From: Erysipelotrichaceae bacterium
GTDB lineage: Bacteria > Bacillota_I > Bacilli_A > Erysipelotrichales > Erysipelotrichaceae
Direction of reading: 5' to 3'
Assembly (NCBI GenBank): GCA_003510215.1
Contig: DOKQ01000053.1
Coordinates: 1 to 9,405 of the forward strand
Length of the DNA stretch: 9,405 nucleotides
Shown: one piece after another, positions 1 through 5,534 of the stretch
Layout: each line of letters starts with the position of its first letter
How positions within the stretch are numbered: the stretch's first letter is position 1
Made by a program: the position numbers and the translations under genes
Notes under the pieces: model-generated
What the model saw: only the letters and a program-made list of their open reading frames with translations
Databases searched by the model: none
Told to the model about the DNA's origin: nothing

Positions 1-296
1 GATTCATCTTTGATAATAAATACAGGAACATCTAGCTGATAACCAACTGCCGTAAAATCATCCATCATCACAAGTCCACTTGAACTTTGAAGAAAAGACT
101 CCTGCGCCTGATGTGTAATGGTTATATGAGGAGAACTGCCTACGGTTTTATCAATTAAACCTTCCTGCAGGCCTGTAATGAGCAGTCCGATGAAAATCTG
201 TACGGAAACACCAATGGCAATGCCTATGGCAATCAAAACAGTCTGGCCCTTACTATAGCCAAGAAACCGTTTTGCTATTGAAAATGCTAATTTCAT
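1..296 (-). CDS. ABC transporter permease, MacB/LolC (FtsX-like) type, 3' part missing
   Basis: The first 98 residues of a membrane permease are visible; the rest lies beyond the left edge. The protein starts MKLAFSIAKRFLGYSKGQ, followed by one hydrophobic segment (about residues 19-41, rich in Ile, Gly and Val) and then a polar, beta-rich stretch (SSPHITIT at about 54-61) that begins an extracytoplasmic domain. This layout (short basic N-terminus, TM1, large external domain) is that of MacB/LolC/LolE permeases, which work with an ATPase in exporting or extracting substrates from the membrane. The substrate cannot be read from this part. The ATG at 296 shares its A with the TAA stop of the B12-binding gene (TAATG), and the ribosome binding site GGAGG (307-303, 6 bases before ATG) is encoded by the Gly codons at the end of that gene. 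Translation of the two is therefore probably coupled. An ATPase gene and the remaining permease are expected to the left, which I infer and cannot see. Confidence 0.85.
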   Translation of the reverse strand, partial: MKLAFSIAKRFLGYSKGQTVLIAIGIAIGVSVQIFIGLLITGLQEGLIDKTVGSSPHITITHQAQESFLQSSSGLVMMDDFTAVGYQLDVPVFIIKDE

Positions 297-925
297 TATT
301 TACCTCCACCTACAGCCTGTTTTAAGTCTTCCACGCTTTGCGTTATTGTAACGTCCATTCCCTCAAATGCCTTTGGATTGTGTGCAACCGCAATCCCTCC
401 CACAAGAATCTTGGGTGAAACGCCAGATTGTTGGATAAGTTGAATGGTTTTGATCGCTGATGAAACATTATAGTAATTCGTTACACTCATCGCAATAACA
501 TCCATGTTCATTTCTTTTATCAAATCAACGAACTCACTTCGAGGAGTGTTTCTTCCGACAAAGTAAGTCTTATAACCAAGAAGTGTCAGATAATCCGCAA
601 CCATCCGAGCTCCCAGTTCATGCTGTTCCTGGTCCGGGCATAGTACTGCTGCACTGCCTAAAACTTTTGATGATCTTTGTTTTAGCACAAAAGGATATGC
701 CATTTCCAAGATGGTTCGAATAATGGACGACTGAATATGTTCCTTCCATATTTTGTGTGTTGGATCAGACTCCTTATCCGTTAGGTGTGCAAGTGATCTG
801 CGAAGGATTCCCTCATATAATTCGACAATTGTGATTTTCTCGTTGTTAAGTGCTTCAAATGCGATTTGAACACTCGTTTCTTTATCTAATTGGTCAAATG
901 CTTTATAGAATGTTTCAAACATCAT
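296..925 (-). CDS. Stand-alone cobalamin (B12)-binding protein, CarH/AerR-like sensor without DNA-binding domain
   Basis: This 209-residue soluble protein has two parts. Residues 1-85 are helical and resemble the B12-binding_2 cap of methionine synthase and CarH. Residues 86-205 form a Rossmann-like B12-binding domain. The signature ExHxxG is present (E100, H102, G105), where H102 would be the lower axial ligand of cobalamin. It is followed by the usual SVTNYYN segment (147-153) and a GG turn (G176, G177). CarH and LitR carry a MerR-type helix-turn-helix in front of these domains. Here there is none, so the protein should act through a partner, as AerR does in purple bacteria. The first ATG (925) is preferred over the second (922) because GGAG ends 8 bases before it. 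It has its own promoter and is followed, with a one-base overlap, by an ABC permease. Binding of B12 is well supported by the motif; sensing of light or of cobalamin is inference. Confidence 0.85.
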   Translation of the reverse strand: MMFETFYKAFDQLDKETSVQIAFEALNNEKITIVELYEGILRRSLAHLTDKESDPTHKIWKEHIQSSIIRTILEMAYPFVLKQRSSKVLGSAAVLCPDQEQHELGARMVADYLTLLGYKTYFVGRNTPRSEFVDLIKEMNMDVIAMSVTNYYNVSSAIKTIQLIQQSGVSPKILVGGIAVAHNPKAFEGMDVTITQSVEDLKQAVGGGK

Positions 926-947
926 ACTTAAATCTCCTTTTGCTTAA

Positions 948-988
948 GTAACTTAATCATAATTATAAATCAAATCATCATAAGTTAC
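948..988. promoter_or_regulatory. Inverted repeat flanking the -10 box of the B12 sensor promoter (candidate operator pair)
   Basis: On the plus strand GTAACTTA (948-955) and TAAGTTAC (981-988) are exact reverse complements with 25 bases between them. One arm covers the expected transcription start and the other overlaps the -35 box, with centres 33 bp apart (about three helical turns). This arrangement would suit a repressor holding the promoter from both sides. It could also occur by chance in such AT-rich DNA. Confidence 0.35.
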
Positions 989-990
989 AA
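962..990 (-). promoter_or_regulatory. Promoter of the B12 sensor/ABC permease operon
   Basis: On the minus strand TTGTAA (990-985) is followed after exactly 17 bases by a perfect TATAAT (967-962). Transcription would start near 955, giving a leader of about 30 bases that contains AAAGGAG before the ATG at 925. The -10 match and the spacing are strong; the -35 matches 4 of 6 positions. Confidence 0.75.
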
Positions 991-1017
991 ATATATTGCA
1001 TTGCACGCAATATATTT
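989..1017. promoter_or_regulatory. Perfect 10-bp inverted repeat upstream of the B12 sensor promoter (candidate operator)
   Basis: On the minus strand AAATATATTG (1017-1008) and CAATATATTT (998-989) are exact reverse complements separated by 9 bases. The right arm touches the -35 hexamer, and the centre lies near -48 from the expected start. A protein dimer bound here could activate or block RNA polymerase. It is not a terminator, since no T-run follows. Confidence 0.5.
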
Positions 1018-1025
1018 ACTATCAA

Positions 1026-1051
1026 CTAAAAAGCCTCGACAAATCGAGGCT
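1026..1051 (-). terminator. Rho-independent terminator of ldh, overlapping its stop codon
   Basis: AGCCTCGA (1032-1039) and TCGAGGCT (1044-1051) form a perfect 8-bp stem with a 4-base loop. On the minus strand it is followed by TTTTAG from 1031 down. The outer bases of the stem are part of the TAG stop codon of ldh (1052-1050), so coding and termination signals are merged. It separates ldh from the B12 sensor unit. Confidence 0.85.
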
Positions 1052-1991
1052 AGACATTTGCATCCTGAATCACTTTCTTAAGGATTTCAGCTGAACTCTT
1101 AAGTTCATTTACTTCTTTCTCGGATAATGGATTGGTAAGTATTCTTGAAATGCCTTTTTGATTTACAATGCAAGGCAAAGCTAAATACACATCCTCAATG
1201 CCATACTGACCTTCAAGCAAACAAGAAACCGTTAAGATGGATTGCTCATTTCGGACAATCGCTTCTACGATTCTGCGAATAGATAATCCAACTGCGTAGT
1301 TGGTATGACCTTTTCGATTAATGATTTCATAAGCCGCATTTCGAACTTCTGACTGAATCGAATCCTTGATATCATCATTAAACTCAAATCCAAGATTTCG
1401 ACTGTACTCCTCAATACTGCTTCCGCCAATATCTGTAATGCTCCACGTAACAATCTCAGAATCCCCGTGTTCACCAATAACGTATGAGTGAACATTTCTG
1501 GCATCTATGATCATTTTATTCGACAATACATATCGTAATCGGCTTGTATCCAACACGGTCCCAGAACCAATCACTCGATGTGCTGGGAAACCTGATAGTT
1601 TATAGGTAATGTAAGTTAATACATCCACTGGATTTGATACAACCAACAGAATCGACTCAGGACTTAAAGCAACCAAACTCGGAATCATATCTTTAAATAT
1701 CTGATAATTCTTGGCAATAATATCCAATCTTGTCTCATTTGGTCTTGGGCCAACACCTGCAGTTATGACTATAATATCCGAGTCTTTTGTATCTTCTATT
1801 TTACCTGCAGTCACTAAGACAGGTTTTACAAATGCAGCTCCATGTGAAAGGTCCATGGCCTCAGCCTCTGCCTTTTGATGATTCACGTCCACAATTACGA
1901 TTTCTGATGCTAAACCAGCAATCATAATCGCATACGCAGAGGTTGACCCAACAAAACCAGCCCCAATGATTGATATCTTGGTTTTCTTCAT
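1050..1991 (-). CDS. ldh: L-lactate dehydrogenase-like NAD-dependent 2-hydroxyacid dehydrogenase
   Basis: This 313-residue cytoplasmic enzyme of the LDH/MDH family would reduce pyruvate (or a related 2-oxo acid) with NADH, regenerating NAD during fermentation. The Rossmann motif GAGFVG is at residues 10-15, and D35 at the end of beta-2 favours NAD. Catalytic residues are in place: R88 in the mobile loop, N120 (SNPVD), D148 and R151 (LDTSRLR), H175 (GEHGDS) and T230. The Thr at 230 and the HGDSE motif point to LDH rather than malate dehydrogenase. One oddity is that the position normally holding the specificity glutamine (Gln102 in dogfish numbering) is P82 here, in GVGPRPNETR, so the preferred substrate could differ from pyruvate. 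Length is normal. The ATG follows AAGGAGGTG by a good distance (7 bases after GGAGG). It forms its own unit between two terminators. Confidence 0.9.
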   Translation of the reverse strand: MKKTKISIIGAGFVGSTSAYAIMIAGLASEIVIVDVNHQKAEAEAMDLSHGAAFVKPVLVTAGKIEDTKDSDIIVITAGVGPRPNETRLDIIAKNYQIFKDMIPSLVALSPESILLVVSNPVDVLTYITYKLSGFPAHRVIGSGTVLDTSRLRYVLSNKMIIDARNVHSYVIGEHGDSEIVTWSITDIGGSSIEEYSRNLGFEFNDDIKDSIQSEVRNAAYEIINRKGHTNYAVGLSIRRIVEAIVRNEQSILTVSCLLEGQYGIEDVYLALPCIVNQKGISRILTNPLSEKEVNELKSSAEILKKVIQDANV

Positions 1992-2011
1992 AAGAACACC
2001 TCCTTATGGTT

Positions 2012-2040
2012 AGTTTAGTCCTCTCACTGGTTCACTTCAA
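2012..2040 (-). promoter_or_regulatory. Possible promoter of ldh
   Basis: On the minus strand TTGAAG (2040-2035), a 17-base spacer and TAAACT (2017-2012) match sigma-A hexamers at 4 of 6 positions each. The start would fall near 2005, right at the ribosome binding site, leaving a leader of about 14 bases. A promoter is needed here because a terminator lies just upstream. These exact hexamers are a guess. Confidence 0.4.
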
Positions 2041-2050
2041 TTCAAATGCA

Positions 2051-2077
2051 CTAAAAAAGGGTGAAATAAATCACCCT
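2051..2077 (-). terminator. Rho-independent terminator of the beta-glucoside PTS operon
   Basis: AGGGTGA (2058-2064) and TCACCCT (2071-2077) form a 7-bp stem with a 6-base loop, followed on the minus strand by a run of T (2057-2053). It lies 17 bases after the stop of the glucosidase gene and ends the five-gene operon. Confidence 0.88.
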
Positions 2078-2093
2078 AATATCATATTTAAAA

Positions 2094-3506
2094 CTATAAC
2101 TTCTCTCCATTTGAAGCAATGACTTCCTTATACCAATTAAATGACTTCTTCCTATATCGATTTAGTGTTCCACTGCCATCATCCTGTTTATCAACATAGA
2201 TGAATCCATAGCGCTTAGCCATCTCACCGGTAGAAACACTCACCAAGTCAATACAGCCCCAAGGTGTAAATCCCATTAGATCAACTCCATCTTCATCAAC
2301 AGCTTTTTTCATTTCTTCAATGTGCTGACGAAGATAATCGATTCGATAGTCATCTTCCACATAGAAATCTGAATTTGGCTCATCAAAAGCACCTAATCCA
2401 TTCTCAACAACGAAGATTGGTTTTTGATATCGGTCATACAAATAGTTTAATGTCAATCTTAATCCAATAGGATCAATTTGCCATCCCCAATCACTTGCTT
2501 TCAAGTATGGATTCTTCAACCCTGCAAACATATTCCCTTTCGCAAGATTTGCCTTTTCAGGATTTCCACTTGCCACAAAACTCATGTAATATGAAATCGC
2601 AATGTAGTCAACAGTTCCTTCTTTAAGAAGTTCTTCATCACCATCCATCATAGGTAGTTTAACTTCATGTTGCTCTAGAATTTTCTTAGCTTTATTTGAA
2701 TAGTAACCTCTTGCTTGAACATCCGCAAACAAGTAGTGTAAATCCATTGCCTTCATAGCAGCCAGATGATCTTCTGGGCTACATGTTTCCGCATAGGTTA
2801 ATGGATACAGAAGCATCATCCCAACCTTACTTTCTCGGTTGATGTTTCTAGCTGCAATCACTGTCTTTGCACTTGCAAGAAACTGATGATACGAAGCCAC
2901 TAATCCAACTTCCAGTGCTGTTTCATTGTTTCCAACTCGGATACCCGTCGAATATGTCGGGTGCAGTACAACGGTATTAATCTCGTTAAACGTCATCCAG
3001 TACTTGACTTTGTTTTTATAGCGTTCCATCACTGTAATCGCAAATTTTTCAAAAAAATCAATCAGTTTGCGGTTTTTCCACGAACCATATTCTTTAACTA
3101 AATGATATGGAGTCTCATAATGAGAAAGGGTTACAACAGGTTCAATTCCATATTTTAAACACTCATCAAACACACGATCATAAAAAGCCAGTCCAGCTTC
3201 GTTCGGCTCACTTTCATCCCCTTTTGGAAAAATGCGTGGCCAGTTGATGCTTAAACGAAAACTCTTGAATCCCATCTCAGCAAACATGGCAATATCTTCT
3301 TTATAACGATGATAAAAATCGATTGCTTCATGTGAAGGATAATTTTTACCCTCCACAATGCCATCCGTATATTCGCGTGCAACGGTTCTTGAACCACCGG
3401 TTAAACAATCAGCACTACTTAATCCTTTACCGTCTTTAAGATAAGCGCCCTCAAGCTGATTCGCTGCAGTTGCACCACCCCAAAGAAACTCCTTTTTAAA
3501 TCCCAT
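2094..3506 (-). CDS. 6-phospho-beta-glucosidase, glycoside hydrolase family 1
   Basis: This 470-residue cytoplasmic retaining hydrolase would cleave cellobiose 6-phosphate or aryl-beta-glucoside 6-phosphates, imported by the PTS encoded just upstream, into glucose 6-phosphate and glucose or aglycone. GH1 marks are visible: FLWGGATAANQLEG near the N-terminus, acid/base E175 in TFNE, nucleophile E368 in VVENG, and the C-terminal WGCIDLVS. The 6-phosphate recognition set S425, K431 and Y433 (STGEMAKRYG) separates phospho-beta-glucosidases from plain beta-glucosidases. The start is set at 3506 (MGFKKEF): AAGGAGG (3520-3514) is 7 bases before this ATG but only 1 base before an in-frame ATG at 3512, which is too close. 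It is the last gene of the operon, 73 bases after the IIC stop, with a hairpin between. Cellobiose specificity against other beta-glucosides cannot be decided from sequence. Confidence 0.93.
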   Translation of the reverse strand: MGFKKEFLWGGATAANQLEGAYLKDGKGLSSADCLTGGSRTVAREYTDGIVEGKNYPSHEAIDFYHRYKEDIAMFAEMGFKSFRLSINWPRIFPKGDESEPNEAGLAFYDRVFDECLKYGIEPVVTLSHYETPYHLVKEYGSWKNRKLIDFFEKFAITVMERYKNKVKYWMTFNEINTVVLHPTYSTGIRVGNNETALEVGLVASYHQFLASAKTVIAARNINRESKVGMMLLYPLTYAETCSPEDHLAAMKAMDLHYLFADVQARGYYSNKAKKILEQHEVKLPMMDGDEELLKEGTVDYIAISYYMSFVASGNPEKANLAKGNMFAGLKNPYLKASDWGWQIDPIGLRLTLNYLYDRYQKPIFVVENGLGAFDEPNSDFYVEDDYRIDYLRQHIEEMKKAVDEDGVDLMGFTPWGCIDLVSVSTGEMAKRYGFIYVDKQDDGSGTLNRYRKKSFNWYKEVIASNGEKL

Positions 3507-3545
3507 GAACATTCCTCCTTTTTCTCATTGTATCATATAAAGAAA

Positions 3546-3572
3546 GATACCATCTGAAAATCAGATGATATC
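3546..3572 (-). terminator. Intercistronic hairpin between PTS IIC and the glucosidase (partial terminator or mRNA stabiliser)
   Basis: On the minus strand GATA-T-CATCTGA, a TTT loop and TCAGATG-G-TATC pair into a 12-bp stem, including one G-U pair. It is followed by TTTCTTTATATG, a broken T-run. A weak terminator or a hairpin protecting the upstream PTS mRNA from 3' decay would both fit. The loop can open to 5 bases. Confidence 0.5.
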
Positions 3573-3579
3573 TATTTGC

Positions 3580-4857
3580 TTATTCTGCTGCTGCTTCTTC
3601 AGCTGCAACGTTATCTTTATCCAGTTTCATAACGAATGGATAATAACCCACAACTGAAATCACAATAATAACGGCTTGAAGAACAGCCATTCTCCATCCA
3701 CCAGCGATGAAGCCAGAGATGATTGGAGGTGTTGTCCAAGGAGGGTTAATTCCACTGAACAGAGGAACTAATCCAGTTGACATAGCCAAATAGGATACGA
3801 TTGACACTACCACAGGAACTCCTACGAAAGGAATTAGCATAAATGGATTCAATACAAGTGGTGTACCAAAGATGATTGGTTCATTGATGTTAAAGATAGC
3901 AGAACCAAGAGCCAACTTACCAAGTTCTTTGAATTGCTTGGATTTTGCACCGATAAGCATAGCAATAACTACACCAATCGTGATACCTGAACCAGTCATA
4001 GTAATCAACAAAGCATTAAACTGAGTTGCTGCGATGTGTCCACCGTTAGCAATCGTAAGATCAACACCTGAATCAATAAGTGCTTGGTTAGCTGTCATAT
4101 TCCCCAACCAGATACCACTCATAACACCACCCACAACTGAGTTACCATGGATACCAAACCACCACAAGAATGGAACTAAGAAACCAATCGCTACAACACC
4201 CCAGAAGGATCCTGTAAGACCTGATAATGGAGTTTGAACTACGGTATAGATGAAATCAACAAATGTAGTGTCTAGTACTACATGGAAGAACGAGTAGATA
4301 GCAAATCCACCGGAAACAATAAATACACCTGGAATAAGAGCCGTAAATGCATCCGCAACCCCTTGAGGTACGCCTGCTGGCATTTTAATGACAATACCTT
4401 TTTCCATAAAGATGGTATAGATTTTACCAGCCACAAGACCCATGATGATAGCCGCAACCATACCACGAGAACCTAAGTAATCCATTGGAAGAACTCCACC
4501 CGTTTCTCCAACATTGTGAGGAATCACCGCAAGATACGCAACCAAGGATAGGATACCAGCTCCTAAAGGCTCATAACCCGCATGCTTTACATAACTGTAA
4601 GCAATGGAGAATACGGCAACCATCGCCAAAATGTTAAACGCTGCACGATAGGTTTGTAAAAATAGTGACATCAACCCAATTTCCGCAATCCAGTTTGCAA
4701 GTGGAGCGTATGGAAGTTGACCTAATAATAAGAAGACCGAACCAATAATCGTCAAACTCATGGTTGCGATCATACCGTCTTTAACGGCTGATACTGGGCG
4801 TGAAGTAACGAAATCCATTACTTTAGGCAGTACCTTTTCTTGAAACATTTCCTTCAT
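3580..4857 (-). CDS. celB: PTS lactose/cellobiose-family permease, IIC component
   Basis: This 425-residue multi-pass membrane protein carries the sugar across the membrane so that IIB can phosphorylate it. The sequence is strongly hydrophobic, with about ten membrane segments from residue 28 to 408. The substrate-site features of the ChbC-type fold are visible: H237 in FGIHGNS and E326 in FNINEPIIFGTPLVLNP. The N-terminus (MFQEKVLPKVMDFVTSRPVSAVKDG) is the usual amphipathic start of cellobiose-type IIC. The C-terminus is short and acidic/alanine-rich (AAEEAAAE). The ATG at 4857 follows GGGAGG, 9 bases away, in the 20-base gap after IIB. No IIB or IIA domain is fused to it; those are the next two genes upstream. 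The lactose/cellobiose family is certain; cellobiose or another beta-glucoside is inferred from the 6-phospho-beta-glucosidase downstream. Confidence 0.94.
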   Translation of the reverse strand: MKEMFQEKVLPKVMDFVTSRPVSAVKDGMIATMSLTIIGSVFLLLGQLPYAPLANWIAEIGLMSLFLQTYRAAFNILAMVAVFSIAYSYVKHAGYEPLGAGILSLVAYLAVIPHNVGETGGVLPMDYLGSRGMVAAIIMGLVAGKIYTIFMEKGIVIKMPAGVPQGVADAFTALIPGVFIVSGGFAIYSFFHVVLDTTFVDFIYTVVQTPLSGLTGSFWGVVAIGFLVPFLWWFGIHGNSVVGGVMSGIWLGNMTANQALIDSGVDLTIANGGHIAATQFNALLITMTGSGITIGVVIAMLIGAKSKQFKELGKLALGSAIFNINEPIIFGTPLVLNPFMLIPFVGVPVVVSIVSYLAMSTGLVPLFSGINPPWTTPPIISGFIAGGWRMAVLQAVIIVISVVGYYPFVMKLDKDNVAAEEAAAE

Positions 4858-4877
4858 GAAATATTTCCTCCCTTTCT

Positions 4878-5186
4878 TTATTTCTTTATCAAACTCAAAG
4901 CATACTGAAGAGCACCTTGACCATTAACCATTCCATAATCCTTCATCGGAATAATGCCCAATGGTAAGTTATGTGCATCCGCAATCAGCTTTGCATCCTT
5001 AAGCAAATAGGTAACTTGAGGTCCGATCAGAATAACATCTGCCGTTGGAGCTTCACTCTCAAGTTTACTTACAGGGTATGCTTTAATCAGCGCTGTTAAT
5101 CCCTGTTTTTTTGCAGCCTCATTCATTTTTGCTACAAGCAGTGACGTTGACATACCTGCTGCACAGAATAATTTTATCGTAATCAT
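4878..5186 (-). CDS. PTS lactose/cellobiose-family IIB component
   Basis: This 102-residue cytoplasmic protein accepts phosphate from IIA on a cysteine and passes it to the sugar bound by IIC. It begins MITIKLFCAAGMSTSLLV, the standard IIB-cellobiose P-loop, with C8 as the phosphorylated residue. The later DVILIGPQVTYLL segment is the typical fourth-strand region of this family. Length is normal. The start ATG at 5186 lies one base after the TAG of IIA, and its ribosome binding site GGAGG sits inside the last IIA codons, so IIA and IIB are probably translationally coupled. Confidence 0.94.
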   Translation of the reverse strand: MITIKLFCAAGMSTSLLVAKMNEAAKKQGLTALIKAYPVSKLESEAPTADVILIGPQVTYLLKDAKLIADAHNLPLGIIPMKDYGMVNGQGALQYALSLIKK

Positions 5187-5187
5187 A

Positions 5188-5517
5188 CTATGCCTCCAAT
5201 CTTTGATTCAAATCATGGATCAATGTATAAAGACGTATCATCTCATTGGCAACATCCTTCATCATCATAGCCATCGTCAGATGGTCCTGTGCGTGAACCA
5301 TAATGATGTTGACATCAATTCCTTCACCGCTTGCTTCTTTTTGAATAACTTCTGTCTGAATCAAGTGGGCTTCATTTAACTCATCGTTTGCTTCTAACAC
5401 GCTTTTTTGCGCTTCTTCTATCTTTCCATCCCTTGCTAACTCAATAGCCATCATTGAACATGACTTTGAGTTGCCTGCTCGAAGGATGATTTGAAAGGCA
5501 ATTTCATACTTATCCAT
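5188..5517 (-). CDS. PTS lactose/cellobiose-family IIA component
   Basis: This 109-residue all-helical cytoplasmic phosphocarrier normally works as a trimer, taking phosphate from HPr. H75 in IIMVHAQDHL is the phosphorylated histidine, and D78 is the family's metal-binding aspartate. The helical start (YEIAFQIILRAGNSKS) is typical. The start is placed at ATG 5517 (MDKYEIAF). An in-frame TTG at 5529 would add four residues, but that TTG is directly joined to the GGAGG (5527-5523) that serves the ATG five bases further on, so it is not a real start. The gene begins 17 bases after the regulator stop, and ends one base before the IIB start. Confidence 0.93.
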   Translation of the reverse strand: MDKYEIAFQIILRAGNSKSCSMMAIELARDGKIEEAQKSVLEANDELNEAHLIQTEVIQKEASGEGIDVNIIMVHAQDHLTMAMMMKDVANEMIRLYTLIHDLNQRLEA

Positions 5518-5534
5518 AGTATCCTCCAAGAACT

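Noticed and set aside
1992..2050. Rex (NADH-sensing repressor) site upstream of ldh
   Set aside because: I looked for a TTGTGAAN4TTCACAA-like dyad; only half-like pieces (TTGAAGTGAA) are present, without a matching second arm.
3507..3512. Upstream ATG at 3512 as start of the 6-phospho-beta-glucosidase
   Set aside because: It is only one base from the Shine-Dalgarno GGAGG; the ATG at 3506 has the normal spacing of 7 bases and gives the typical MGFKKEF N-terminus.
4034..4476. Plus-strand and alternative minus-strand open frames inside the IIC gene
   Set aside because: They are shadows of a clearly coding membrane protein frame; none has a ribosome binding site or a recognisable motif.
5518..5529. 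TTG at 5529 as start of the PTS IIA gene
   Set aside because: The TTG directly adjoins the ribosome binding site GGAGG of the ATG at 5517 and has no site of its own.
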